Origin: Ornithinibacillus bavariensis
GTDB taxonomy: Bacteria; Bacillota; Bacilli; Bacillales; Amphibacillaceae
Assembly: GCF_050433565.1 (NCBI RefSeq)
Contig: NZ_JBNPWZ010000010.1
Coordinates: 1-64,000 of the forward strand
Length of the DNA stretch: 64,000 nt
Direction: 5' to 3'
This document shows positions 18,386 to 27,786 of the stretch, one piece after another. Each line of letters starts with the position of its first letter. The stretch's first letter is position 1. Below the pieces are notes generated by a model, which was not told where the DNA came from, did no database searches, and was given only the letters and a program-made list of their open reading frames with translations. Both the position numbers and the translations under genes were made by a program.

Positions 18386-19090
18386 ATGGCACAGAAAATT
18401 TTAGTTGTTGATGATGAACAGCCAATTGCAGATATTTTAAAATTCAACTTAGAGAAAGAAGGCTATGAGGTTGTTTGTGCATATGACGGAGATGAAGCAA
18501 TTAAACTAGCTGAGGCAGAAAAGCCTGATTTAATTTTACTTGATATTATGCTACCGAATAAGGATGGGAATGAGGTTTGCCGAGAAATTCGCAAAACACA
18601 AACCATGCCAATTATTATGTTAACAGCCAAGGACTCGGAAATTGATAAGGTATTAGGACTTGAGCTTGGGGCAGATGACTATGTGACAAAGCCATTTAGC
18701 AATCGTGAGCTAATTGCACGGGTAAAGGCAAACCTAAGAAGACAGCAACAGATGCCAGAGGATTCGGTTAAGGAAAACAAGGATATTACGATTGGATCAT
18801 TGGTTATTCATCCGGATGCTTATACCGTTTCACGCGATGGGAAGGAAATTGAATTAACCCATCGTGAATTTGAATTATTACATTATTTAGCTCGCCACAT
18901 TGGTCAGGTAATGACAAGAGAGCATTTATTAGAGACGGTGTGGGGCTATGATTATTTTGGTGATGTACGAACTGTAGATGTTACCGTAAGACGACTACGT
19001 GAAAAAATAGAGGAGAACCCAAGTAACCCAGCCTGGATTGTAACACGCCGTGGTGTTGGTTATTATTTACGTAATCCTGATCAGGAGTAG
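18386..19090 (+). CDS. walR: Response regulator WalR
   Basis: This 234-residue OmpR-family regulator (YycF) is essential in Bacilli and controls wall hydrolases. The receiver domain (1-115) has acidic residues VDDEQ near 9, the phosphoacceptor Asp in LLDIMLPNKDG near 52, and the conserved Lys in TKPF near 101. The DNA-binding winged helix is C-terminal (about 130-232), with the family-typical WGYDYFGDVRTVDVTVRRLR. AAGGAAGTG precedes ATG. It is the first gene of walR-walK-walH-walI-walJ. Confidence 0.98.
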   Translation: MAQKILVVDDEQPIADILKFNLEKEGYEVVCAYDGDEAIKLAEAEKPDLILLDIMLPNKDGNEVCREIRKTQTMPIIMLTAKDSEIDKVLGLELGADDYVTKPFSNRELIARVKANLRRQQQMPEDSVKENKDITIGSLVIHPDAYTVSRDGKEIELTHREFELLHYLARHIGQVMTREHLLETVWGYDYFGDVRTVDVTVRRLREKIEENPSNPAWIVTRRGVGYYLRNPDQE

Positions 19091-19095
19091 GTTAT

Positions 19096-20922
19096 ATGCA
19101 TAAGGTTGGTTTTTTTCGTTCGATACAATTAAAGTTAATTATTATTTATATTTTACTATTGCTAGTCGCTATTCAGGTCATTGGTTCATATTTTTCATCC
19201 TCTTTGGAAAGAGAATTAACAACGAGCTTTAAAAGCTCGATTAATGACAATATTAATGTGCTTGGCCACTATTTGGAGGGCGCTTTTACGAAGGAACGAA
19301 CGGATGATGATGAAACCACACTAGGGGAAGACCTACAAGGAATCATTCGGGATATTGATACCAATAGTAATTGGAAGCTATTTGTGGTCGATAATCAAAG
19401 TCGCATTCAAGCAACCAATAACAATAGTGAGAAGTCGAAGGTCGGAAAAAAGATGACCTTCGAAATTGTACAAAAGGCACTATTATTTGGAAATGAGCAG
19501 ACTGCGGATAAGAAGGATAATAATAATAATCGTGTTTATCTAGTTGCAAAGCCATTATTTGATGACGAAGGTAGTGTAGCTGGGGTTATTTACGTAGAAG
19601 CTCCATTTGAAGATATTTATAATCAGTTGGAAGAAATCAATCAAATTTTCTTAAATGGTTCTTTTTGGGCAATTTTGATTACAGCTATTTTAGGGGTTTT
19701 AGTAGCAAGGGCTATTACAAAGCCAATTATGGAGATGCGTAGACAGGCGCAAATCATGGGTAAGGGTGACTTTACCCAGAAAGTAAATGTCTATGGTACA
19801 GATGAAATCGGTCAGTTAGCAATTGCTTTTAATGATTTAAATGCTCAGCTTAAGCACTCCTATGCGAAAACAGAAGAAGAAACAAGAAAGCTTAACTCCG
19901 TTCTAGAAAATATGTCTGATGGTGTTATTGCGACTGATGAGACAGGTGCCGTTACGTTGATGAATGAGGCTGCTGGGTTCCTACTTAGTGTCAATCCAGA
20001 GGAAAGCTACGGAGAGTTTATCATTGATGTGCTAAAGCTTGATGAAAAAAATGTGGATCTTAGCGAATTACCGGATAGTGGATCAATGATTATTGATTTT
20101 AGTGATGATCAAGAAATATTCCTAATTCGTGCAAACTTCTCAACAGTGACAGATGATAATGACGAGATAACGGGTTTTATCACAGTCATTAGTGATGTAA
20201 CAGAACAAGAAAATCTGGAACGAGAGCGTAGAGAATTTGTTTCGAATGTATCCCATGAATTACGAACACCATTAACGACGATGAAAAGCTATCTAGAAGC
20301 GTTAATTGATGGCGAATGGCAAAACGAAGAAATTGCACCGAAGTTTCTAGAGGTTACCCAAAATGAAACAGATCGTATGATTCGTATGGTTAACGATCTT
20401 CTTCAATTATCAAAGATTGATAATAAGGAGCATCAACTGCAAATGGAAAAAGCGGACTTTGTTAGCTTGTTCCATCATATTATTGATCGATTTGAAATGA
20501 ATATGCCTGAGCATATAGAATTTGTACGAGAGCTTCCTAATGAAAGGCTTTATGTTTGGATGGATAAGGATAAGCTAATCCAAGTTATGGATAATATCAT
20601 CACAAACGCGATTAAGTACTCGCCTGAAGGTGGAACGATTACCTTTAAGTTGTTGAAGCAGCGACATCAAATCATCGTCTCTATTGCTGACCAAGGTATG
20701 GGAATTGCCTATGACAAGCTAGAAAAGATATTTGAGCGTTTCTATCGTGTTGATAAAGCTCGGACTAGAAAGCTTGGTGGAACCGGTCTAGGCCTTGCAA
20801 TTTCTAAGGAATTAGTGGAAGCACACCATGGTAGAATTTGGGCTAAAAGTAAAGAAGGAAAAGGAACAACGATACTATTTACACTACCGCTAATGGGTAA
20901 GAAGCGGAGGGGTAGCAAATGA
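19096..20922 (+). CDS. walK: Sensor histidine kinase WalK
   Basis: This 608-residue membrane kinase (YycG) has TM1 (about 12-32), an extracellular PAS-like domain of about 150 residues, TM2 (about 183-203), a HAMP domain (about 204-256), a cytoplasmic PAS domain (about 263-370), and a HisKA box with SHELRTPLTTMKSYLEAL. The ATPase domain has N box DNIITNAIKYSPEGG, G1 DQGMGIAYDKLEKIFERF and G2 GGTGLGLAIS. It starts 5 bp after walR. Its stop overlaps walH by 4 bp (ATGA). In Bacilli it reads wall status at the division site. Confidence 0.98.
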   Translation: MHKVGFFRSIQLKLIIIYILLLLVAIQVIGSYFSSSLERELTTSFKSSINDNINVLGHYLEGAFTKERTDDDETTLGEDLQGIIRDIDTNSNWKLFVVDNQSRIQATNNNSEKSKVGKKMTFEIVQKALLFGNEQTADKKDNNNNRVYLVAKPLFDDEGSVAGVIYVEAPFEDIYNQLEEINQIFLNGSFWAILITAILGVLVARAITKPIMEMRRQAQIMGKGDFTQKVNVYGTDEIGQLAIAFNDLNAQLKHSYAKTEEETRKLNSVLENMSDGVIATDETGAVTLMNEAAGFLLSVNPEESYGEFIIDVLKLDEKNVDLSELPDSGSMIIDFSDDQEIFLIRANFSTVTDDNDEITGFITVISDVTEQENLERERREFVSNVSHELRTPLTTMKSYLEALIDGEWQNEEIAPKFLEVTQNETDRMIRMVNDLLQLSKIDNKEHQLQMEKADFVSLFHHIIDRFEMNMPEHIEFVRELPNERLYVWMDKDKLIQVMDNIITNAIKYSPEGGTITFKLLKQRHQIIVSIADQGMGIAYDKLEKIFERFYRVDKARTRKLGGTGLGLAISKELVEAHHGRIWAKSKEGKGTTILFTLPLMGKKRRGSK

Positions 20923-22238
20923 AATTAGAAGTAATTAAATCCTATACGCTAGCAATATTAGTCGGTATAAGTTTTCTATTGACGTTTAGCCTTTGGAGCT
21001 ATCAATCAAATAGCCCATATTTAGAAGAGGAAGGATTAGTAAATGAGGAGGAAATTGACTTAGGGGGTACCACGGTAACGAAGAAGTCAATTGTTCAGCC
21101 AACATCCATTATTTTTAATAAATATGATAACTATTTTGGCTTCAGTGATCCCGGTGAACGTGAGGATCTCTACCATGATATACAAACCTGGGTCCTTTAT
21201 AATTTTCGAGTGACAGATGCAAATGGTGCACCCAATGAAGGTCCGCAGGTGGAGTTGACATTTCCTGATGCGCTACCAATGGAAATAATTCCATCTATTT
21301 TTACAGTAAACAATACTGCTGAAATTGATATGCCTGAGAATATGTTCTTTCAACGAATGTTTATCTCGTTAAAATCGAACAACAATACATTAACCTTTAT
21401 TTTTCTCTCCACAGATGGAAAAACACAGGTTAAAGCCGATGTTAATAACACACAAAAGCGTGAATTACTAAATGATTATATGGTTAAATTAACGGGGCTA
21501 GAAGAATATACCATGATTGACGATCCAGGCTACCCGATTTATATCCCAATGAATCCAGTGGATATTACTAAATATTATTTGGACTCAGCAATAATTGCTC
21601 CAGATGTTATGAAAAATATCCTATTCTTAGATCCAGCTGAGGTCGTAGAGAATGTTTCCGATGATAATGAAATCTGGTATCAGGATGGACAACGATCGAT
21701 GCGAGTTTTTAAAAATAAGCTAAGCATGGAATATATTAACTCACAAGAAACGGTGTATAACCCGATGTCGGTTACCGATTTATTAGATAAAAGCATTAAT
21801 AGAATAAATAGCTATAAAGGCTGGACAGATGACTTCCGTCTAGAAAGTGTTAGTACAGCACAAAACAATATACGTTTTCAAATGTATTATGATGGCTATC
21901 CAGTTTTCAACCCTGACAATTTAACGATTATCGAACAGCGTTGGATCAATGATGAAGTCACGGAACAACGACGCCCATTATACCAAATCACGGATCCATA
22001 TCCAGAAAGCTTTAAATTAGAATCAGGAAACGAGTTAATAAAATATTTAAAGAGTCATCAAACGTATAATTTAACCAAGATAGAAGATATTCAGGTTGGG
22101 TATCGCTTATATAGTATGGAAAGTTTAGGAAATTCAAGAACGCTTACCTTAATGCCTTCGTGGTATGTTAAGATGGACGGTGAATGGCTTCAGGTAACAA
22201 TAGACAGTGAGAATGTAAATAGAAAGGGAGTGAGCTGA
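20919..22238 (+). CDS. walH: WalK regulator WalH (YycH)
   Basis: This 439-residue protein has one N-terminal membrane helix (about 8-28) and a large extracellular domain. In B. subtilis YycH and YycI form a membrane complex that restrains WalK. Assignment rests on gene order, on the single-anchor architecture, and on the SYTLAILVGISFLLTFSLW start typical of YycH. It overlaps walK by ATGA, and walI begins 2 bp after its stop, so the whole set is one transcript. Confidence 0.94.
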   Translation: MKLEVIKSYTLAILVGISFLLTFSLWSYQSNSPYLEEEGLVNEEEIDLGGTTVTKKSIVQPTSIIFNKYDNYFGFSDPGEREDLYHDIQTWVLYNFRVTDANGAPNEGPQVELTFPDALPMEIIPSIFTVNNTAEIDMPENMFFQRMFISLKSNNNTLTFIFLSTDGKTQVKADVNNTQKRELLNDYMVKLTGLEEYTMIDDPGYPIYIPMNPVDITKYYLDSAIIAPDVMKNILFLDPAEVVENVSDDNEIWYQDGQRSMRVFKNKLSMEYINSQETVYNPMSVTDLLDKSINRINSYKGWTDDFRLESVSTAQNNIRFQMYYDGYPVFNPDNLTIIEQRWINDEVTEQRRPLYQITDPYPESFKLESGNELIKYLKSHQTYNLTKIEDIQVGYRLYSMESLGNSRTLTLMPSWYVKMDGEWLQVTIDSENVNRKGVS

Positions 22239-22240
22239 GG

Positions 22241-23170
22241 ATGCAGTGGGGACAAATTAAAACATTATTTATCCTCTGCTTCTTCCTTCTCGATATTTAT
22301 TTATTATTTCTAGTTATTCAGAAGCAGAGTAATGAGGATCTTCCTTTAAAGGAGACAGAAGAGCTACGGGAACAGGAACAAGAACTGGAATTAGAAAATA
22401 TTAAATATCCAGATAATCTACCGGATTCTATTCCAGACGAAGCATATGTCTCGCTTAAACAAAAAACGTTCGATGAGTCTGAAGTAAAGCAAATTGAGTC
22501 CCAAGAAAACCAGGAAATACGAATTGTAAACAACAGTTTTATCCTAGGAAAATTTAAAAAGACAATTGCAATTCCAGAAAATGCTACAGACGAAGATATA
22601 GAAAGACTGATATCCAGTACGGTATACTTAGGCAATGAGTATAAATTTGAGTATTGGGATGAAGAAAGTAATGTGCTCGTCTTTTTCCAGGTGATAAAAG
22701 ATGATCGGCCGGTATATTACAATCAAAATGGCATGATCATGATTTATTTAAACGATAAAAATGAAATGATTGCCTATACCCAATCATTACTTGGGGAGCC
22801 TTCACCTATTAATGATGAAAAAACATTAATAACCCCGTTAAAAGCAATTTACACACTGTATGAAAATAGATTGCTACTATCCTATGATGAGGCAACAGAG
22901 GTTGAAATGGGCTATCATTCGATGTTACCACTGGAAAGCGGGACACAGGTATTAGTTCCAACATGGAAAATTACGATTAATGATACGAAGGAACGTTTCG
23001 TCAATGCTGCACAGCGCTATGTAATCAAGGTTAATGATGACTTTGTGAACAGTGTTTTGCATATGAGTATTGATAATCTTATTGCCATCAAAGGACAGGA
23101 TGAATTTAAAGAGAGCATGCTAGAAATATTACAAAGCAGGCTAGGAGATAATCGGAGTGAATCAGAATGA
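22241..23170 (+). CDS. walI: WalK regulator WalI (YycI)
   Basis: This 309-residue protein starts with MQWGQIKTLFILCFFLLDIY, the conserved YycI N-terminal anchor. A glutamate-rich linker and an extracellular YycH-like domain follow. It pairs with WalH to modulate WalK. The start follows the walH stop by two bases with GGGAGTGAG upstream, and the end overlaps walJ by 4 bp. Length and order match B. subtilis. Confidence 0.95.
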   Translation: MQWGQIKTLFILCFFLLDIYLLFLVIQKQSNEDLPLKETEELREQEQELELENIKYPDNLPDSIPDEAYVSLKQKTFDESEVKQIESQENQEIRIVNNSFILGKFKKTIAIPENATDEDIERLISSTVYLGNEYKFEYWDEESNVLVFFQVIKDDRPVYYNQNGMIMIYLNDKNEMIAYTQSLLGEPSPINDEKTLITPLKAIYTLYENRLLLSYDEATEVEMGYHSMLPLESGTQVLVPTWKITINDTKERFVNAAQRYVIKVNDDFVNSVLHMSIDNLIAIKGQDEFKESMLEILQSRLGDNRSESE

Positions 23171-23952
23171 CATTACGTTTTAGTGTTCTAGCATCGGGGA
23201 GTACGGGAAATGCTTTTTACATCGAATCTGATAAAGAGAAGCTCTTAGTCGATGCAGGACTTAGTGGGAAACAAATGGACAAGCTTTTCAGTGAGGTACA
23301 GCTATCTCCAAAAGACTTATCAGGGATTCTAGTTACACACGAGCATAGTGATCATATTAAAGGTCTCGGTATTCTTGCACGAAAATATGATTTACCAATC
23401 TATGCAAATGAAAAAACCTGGAAAGCGATGGATGGCATGATTGGCAAGCTATCCATTGACCAGAAATTCACATTTAATATGGAAGAGGTAAAAACGTTTG
23501 GCGACATCGATGTGGAATCCTTCGGTGTATCCCACGATGCAGCTGAGCCAATGTTTTACGTCTTCCGAAGCGGTGGAAAGAAAGTCGCACTTGTTACGGA
23601 CTTAGGCTATGTATCCGAGCGAATCAAGAAAACAGTTGAAGGCGCAGATGCCTATATATTCGAAGCAAACCACGATGTCGGCATGCTCCGAATGGGACGC
23701 TACCCTTGGAGTGTAAAACGCCGTATACTCGGTGATTCTGGTCACGTATCCAACGAAGACTGTGGCTTAGCCCTAACAGATATCGTTGACAATAATACAA
23801 AGCGAATCTACTTAGCACACCTAAGTAAAGATAACAACATGAAAGACCTTGCACGCATGTCCGTCGGAAATATTTTAACAGAACGCGGCATTAGTATAGA
23901 ACTACATGATACAGACCCAGCAGTACCAACAGCATTGTATGAGGTTATATAG
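23167..23952 (+). CDS. walJ: Metallo-beta-lactamase-fold exonuclease WalJ (YycJ)
   Basis: This 261-residue MBL-fold hydrolase has the metal motif THEHSDHIKG (about 57-66). GSTGNAFYIES lies at the N-terminus, a second metal-site Asp lies in VTDLGY, and LAHLSKDNN lies near the C-terminus. YycJ of B. anthracis is a 5'-3' exonuclease linked to mismatch repair; in streptococci WalJ affects wall synthesis. It is the last gene of the wal operon. The tandem-repeat array begins about 20 bp after its stop. Confidence 0.95.
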   Translation: MTLRFSVLASGSTGNAFYIESDKEKLLVDAGLSGKQMDKLFSEVQLSPKDLSGILVTHEHSDHIKGLGILARKYDLPIYANEKTWKAMDGMIGKLSIDQKFTFNMEEVKTFGDIDVESFGVSHDAAEPMFYVFRSGGKKVALVTDLGYVSERIKKTVEGADAYIFEANHDVGMLRMGRYPWSVKRRILGDSGHVSNEDCGLALTDIVDNNTKRIYLAHLSKDNNMKDLARMSVGNILTERGISIELHDTDPAVPTALYEVI

Positions 23953-23973
23953 CATAGGATGTAGGCGAGTCTA

Positions 23974-25012
23974 AAATGAAGAGCGCTAATAGACTGAGTT
24001 GGTGGAAATCGTGGTTTACAGTCTAATAGGAGCGTTCTAAAAGACTGAGTTGGTGGAAATCGTGGTTTAAAGTCTAATAGAAGTATTCTAAAAGACTGAG
24101 TTAATGAAAAACGTGGTTTAAAGTCTAATAGAAGTGCTCTAATAGACTAAGTTAGTGGAAAATGCGGTTTTATAGTCTAATAGAATTGTTCTAATAGACT
24201 AAGTTAGTGGAAACCGTGGTTTACAGTCTAATAGGAGCGTTCTAATAGACAGAGTTAATGAAAATCATGGTTTACAGTCTAATAGAAATGTTCTAATAGA
24301 CTAAGTTAGTGGAAATCGTGGTTTACAGTCTAATAGGAGCGTTCTAAAAGACTGAGTTGGTGGAAATCGTGGTCTAAAGTCTAATAGAATTGTTCTAAAA
24401 GACTGAGTTAGTGGAAAATGCGGTTTTATAGTCTAATAGGAGCGTTCTAATAGACTGAGTTAATGAAAATCATGGTTTACAGTCTAATAGAAATGTTCTA
24501 ATAGACTAAGTTAGTGGAAATCGTGGTTTACAGTCTAATAGGAGCGTTCTAAAAGACTGAGTTGGTGGAAATCGTGGTCTAAAGTCTAATAGAATTGTTC
24601 TAAAAGACTGAGTTAGTGGAAAATGCGGTTTTATAGTCTAATAGGAGCGTTCTAATAGACTGAGTTAATGAAAATCATGGTTTACAGTCTAATAGAAGTG
24701 CTCCAATAGACTGATTTAGTGAAAATCGTGGTTTACAGTCTAATAGAAGCGTTCGAAAAGACTAAGTTGGTGGAAACGTGGTTTACAGTCTAATAGGAGC
24801 GTTCTAAAAGCCTGAGTTGGTGGAAATCGTGGTTTACAGTCTAATAGGAGCGTTCTAAAAGCCTGAGTTGGTGGAAAACGCGGTTTAAAGTCTAATAGAA
24901 TTGTTCTAAAAGACTGAGTTAGTGGAAATCGTGGTTTACAGTCTAATAGGAGCGTTCTAAAAGCCTGAGTTAGTGAAAATCTTGGAGTTTAGTCTAATAG
25001 AAAAAATCGAAT
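23974..25012. repeat. 51-bp minisatellite, about 20 tandem units
   Basis: About twenty head-to-tail units of 51-52 bp fill nearly all of the spacer between walJ and the next gene. Each unit contains AGACTGAGTTRGTGGAAA, a variable YGTGGTTTA core, AGTCTAATAG, and a RARYGTTCTAA tail. At unit junctions AGTCTAATAG and CTAATAGACT face each other across about 7 nt and can form a 10-bp hairpin with one mismatch. Units differ by point changes, and the 52-bp units carry one extra T (GCGGTTTTATAG). There is no ORF of note. Origin unknown; this is not a CRISPR array because no unique spacers exist. Confidence 0.93.
24252..24694 (+). repeat. 205-bp higher-order duplication within the minisatellite
   Basis: Four consecutive units at 24252-24456 are repeated without change at 24457-24661, and the identity continues into the following unit until about 24694. 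The block (51+51+51+52 bp) therefore looks like a recent unequal-crossover or slippage duplication inside the array. Confidence 0.85.
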
Positions 25013-25059
25013 AGCCTAATTTCATCAGTACTCCCATAAAACGCCCCTTTTAAAAGCTA

Positions 25060-25096
25060 AAAACTCCTCCTTAAAAATAAAGGGGGAGTTTTTTTA
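25060..25096. terminator. Terminator between repeat array and NERD gene
   Basis: AAAACTCCTCCTT pairs with AAGGGGGAGTTTT (one T-G) around a 7-nt loop, flanked by T runs in both directions. It probably ends the minus-strand NERD gene and possibly the wal transcript. Confidence 0.82.
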
Positions 25097-25098
25097 CT

Positions 25099-26004
25099 CT
25101 ATTCAAAGTAGGTCCATCGTTTAACACCTGTCGCTTTATAATTTTTCTCCAGAATCCTAGAGATTGTCTTTTTTGAAACAAGGCCACACCACTCATAAAT
25201 TCCACTAGTTGTAATTTTCTCTTCAGGAAACAATATTTTATACTCCTGTACACTCCGCAATACCGCATGTTCTAAGAACTCTGTATAACCGCAATTAGAA
25301 CAAATACAGTTTTTCCTTCTTCCCTCGATATCGAGGCTAATGGAATAGCAATGCTGACAGCATATTCCCTTCTGCAACTGTTCATATTTATATTGTGGTA
25401 ATCGGGTATAAGGCGATTCCTTCTGATGAAGTGAGATTAGCTTATTAGCGAGGGCTTTGTGTCGATTTGTGATTCGACTGGGATTGGTATTTAGTCGTTT
25501 TATTAATCGATTTAATTGGCTTGGAAAAATAAAAGGTTTGTTTGCTGGTGCTTGATAAAGCATGAATTCGGGGTTGATGAAAATAACAGAAGCATGAATG
25601 GGGAGATTGATTCCTTGGTTTTGCAGTAGCTGCCTTAATAATGACTCAGTACGTTCAAGCTGTATCAGGGGATTATTAATTTCAAAATTATCCTTTGTAT
25701 AAAATCGGTTGGAATCATAGTAGAAGTCCCCTTCGTAATTCTTAACCTCAAACATATAAATCGCATCCGTAATTAATAGGGAATCAATCTGAAATGTAGT
25801 GTTATTCACTTGAAGCATTAAATCATTTACTAAAAGGTGGTCAATTTCGAGGTTTTGTAGGAGGGTATCTAATAATACTTCTCCCTCATAGCCTTTCGCC
25901 AGATTATAAAGATCTTGCTTGTTCTCATCATCTAAAACCATACGATTGTTTAAAATCTCTAGTAATTCTAGTTTGGCGGGTTTTATTCTTTCCTTAAGAA
26001 TCAT
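25099..26004 (-). CDS. NERD-domain (nuclease-related) protein
   Basis: This 301-residue soluble protein has an N-terminal NERD domain (about 38-150). LLTDAIYMFEVKNYEGDFYYD carries the conserved Asp and the E-x-K motif of this PD-(D/E)XK-related fold. The C-terminal part holds a CCQHCYS...CICSNCG zinc-ribbon-like segment and a small helical end. NERD proteins are presumed DNA-processing enzymes, but their biology is mostly unknown. It is transcribed toward the repeat array and is divergent from htrC. A different NERD protein is encoded at 60373. Confidence 0.85.
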   Translation of the reverse strand: MILKERIKPAKLELLEILNNRMVLDDENKQDLYNLAKGYEGEVLLDTLLQNLEIDHLLVNDLMLQVNNTTFQIDSLLITDAIYMFEVKNYEGDFYYDSNRFYTKDNFEINNPLIQLERTESLLRQLLQNQGINLPIHASVIFINPEFMLYQAPANKPFIFPSQLNRLIKRLNTNPSRITNRHKALANKLISLHQKESPYTRLPQYKYEQLQKGICCQHCYSISLDIEGRRKNCICSNCGYTEFLEHAVLRSVQEYKILFPEEKITTSGIYEWCGLVSKKTISRILEKNYKATGVKRWTYFE

Positions 26005-26191
26005 TGTTCACAACCTTTCTATTATCTCTTTAAAGGCTATTATATAAAAGGATCCGCACAATAGCTACCAAAATTAATAAAATTCTAACAACAATGCAAA
26101 TAATCAAGTGATAGATGTTTATTCCTGTTAGAAAAGCTCATAATATAAATATGATTTGGCCACTAAAGGCATTGCAAAGGAGTTTATATGT

Positions 26192-27391
26192 ATGGGCTAT
26201 TATAATCAACATTATCCCCCAGACCCGAATAGAAAAAGAGGGAACCGCTGGGTACTCCCACTTATCATTGGCATTATTGCGGGTGCGTTGTTTGTTTCTT
26301 TTATCATCCCAGGAATAGTGGATAAGGAAGACAGAACAGTAGATAATGGGGAATTACGAAATAATGCTAATTCTGCTGATATTGGTACCAAACAGGTTGT
26401 TTCACTAGATGTCTCAACCCGGATTACCGAGATAGTGGGAAATGTTTCGCCTACCGTTGTAGGGGTTTCCAATATCCAGAATCAGACAAACTATTGGGCG
26501 CAGCAGGAAGCAGCTGAGGCGGGTACTGGTTCAGGGGTGATTTACAAGAAGGATAATCAATATGCCTATATCGTTACCAATCACCATGTAATTGAGGGCG
26601 CTGATGAAATTGAAGTACAGCTGAGTGATGACTCTGTACTCAAAGCAAGGCTACTAGGAACGGATTTATTTTCTGATTTAGCAGTTTTACGTGTAGATGG
26701 AAGCAAAATTAAGAGCACCATTGATATGGGAAGCTCTGATGCACTTAAGGTTGGGGAACCAGTCATTGCCATTGGTAATCCACTAGGACTAATGTTTGCA
26801 GGATCCGTTACGCAGGGAATTGTAAGTGGAAAACAACGTACAATACCACAGGATTTTAATATGGATGGACGTCCGGACTGGCAGGCAGAGGTTATTCAGA
26901 CAGACGCTGCGATAAATCCTGGGAATAGTGGTGGTGCTCTCATCAATATGGATGGGCAGCTTGTTGGGATAAATTCCATGAAAATTAATCAGGAAGCGGT
27001 AGAAGGGATTGGATTTTCTATACCCATTAATACAGCGAGACCGGTAATTGATGAGTTAGAAAAGACAGGCCAGGTGAAACGACCGTATTTAGGTGTCGAG
27101 ATCTATTCATTGGACGAGGTACCTCGTTCAGAATGGGCAGAAACATTAAATTTACCAGATAATATTGAAGGTGGGGTTTACGTCTGGAGTGTAGAACCAC
27201 TATCGCCAGCGGCTAAAGCTGGTATGGAGCGGTTGGATGTCATTACTGCATTAGATGGGAAGCCAATAGGTAATGTTATCGAGCTGCGAAAGGTTTTATA
27301 TCAAGAAAAAGAAGTAGGAGATCAAATAAAAGTCACCTATTATCGAAATGGTAAAAAGCTACATTCTACCATGACATTACGTGCACAATGA
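26192..27391 (+). CDS. htrC: HtrA-family serine protease (YyxA/HtrC)
   Basis: This 399-residue membrane-anchored protease has one N-terminal helix (about 24-46) and an extracellular trypsin-like domain. The triad residues are in TNHHVIEG (His, about 131), SDLAVLRV (Asp, about 161) and GNSGGAL (Ser, about 245). A PDZ domain is C-terminal (about 295-390). It degrades misfolded exported proteins. ATG at 26192 is chosen because AAAGGAG lies just upstream; an in-frame TTG 36 bases earlier lacks support. Position after walJ matches yyxA of B. subtilis, except that the repeat array and a NERD gene intervene. Confidence 0.93.
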   Translation: MGYYNQHYPPDPNRKRGNRWVLPLIIGIIAGALFVSFIIPGIVDKEDRTVDNGELRNNANSADIGTKQVVSLDVSTRITEIVGNVSPTVVGVSNIQNQTNYWAQQEAAEAGTGSGVIYKKDNQYAYIVTNHHVIEGADEIEVQLSDDSVLKARLLGTDLFSDLAVLRVDGSKIKSTIDMGSSDALKVGEPVIAIGNPLGLMFAGSVTQGIVSGKQRTIPQDFNMDGRPDWQAEVIQTDAAINPGNSGGALINMDGQLVGINSMKINQEAVEGIGFSIPINTARPVIDELEKTGQVKRPYLGVEIYSLDEVPRSEWAETLNLPDNIEGGVYVWSVEPLSPAAKAGMERLDVITALDGKPIGNVIELRKVLYQEKEVGDQIKVTYYRNGKKLHSTMTLRAQ

Positions 27392-27435
27392 TGACGATTG
27401 TTTAGAAATAGAATAAATTCTTTTATGAAAATCTG

Positions 27436-27520
27436 TGCCAGGAGTCGAGATATACGTATGTATTCGCAAAAAATCTGAGGGAGCGATATACATACAGATA
27501 CCGACTGACCTGGCAATTTT
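27436..27520 (+). terminator. Long branched terminator of htrC
   Basis: TGCCAGG at 27436-27442 pairs with CCTGGCA at 27509-27515, with GTCG/CGAC inside it and an inner GTATGTAT/ATACATAC helix. ATTTTTATTT follows. The structure spans 80 nt, longer than a usual terminator. Confidence 0.7.
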
Positions 27521-27607
27521 TATTTGCAATAAAGAGCTTTATGAATCGCAATTAACTACAAATTTTCCCCAATGAGACAAAAGAATGAGAGTATAATGTC
27601 CCACAAG

Positions 27608-27742
27608 TTATCCCCATTTTTAAAAAGTTATTCACATTATGTGTATAAAAATAACCGTATATCTATATTTTGTGGTCGAAAAAGGATGAAAACACAAAAT
27701 ACCTACGAACATTTGTGCATATGTGGATAACTTTGTGTATAA
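27608..27742. promoter_or_regulatory. DnaA-box cluster downstream of htrC
   Basis: Four exact TTATNCACA boxes occur in 135 bp: TTATTCACA at 27628-27636, and on the minus strand at 27640-27648 (TTATACACA), 27722-27730 (perfect TTATCCACA) and 27734-27742 (TTATACACA). One-mismatch boxes are TTATCCCCA at 27608 and one near 27714. No dnaA/dnaN genes lie here, so it is not a standard oriC. B. subtilis has DnaA-box clusters outside oriC that titrate DnaA, one of them near yydA (rlmH); this site is in the corresponding neighbourhood. Confidence 0.75.
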
Positions 27743-27786
27743 CCCAATAGAATACAGTTGATAATCTGTTTATAACTGAATTTTTC

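Noticed and set aside
23974..25012. Tandem repeat considered as a CRISPR array
   Set aside because: The whole 51-bp unit is conserved, there are no unique spacers, and no cas gene is nearby.
27608..27742. DnaA-box cluster considered as oriC
   Set aside because: No dnaA or dnaN gene adjoins and no clear AT-rich unwinding element was seen; gene order places oriC to the left of the window.
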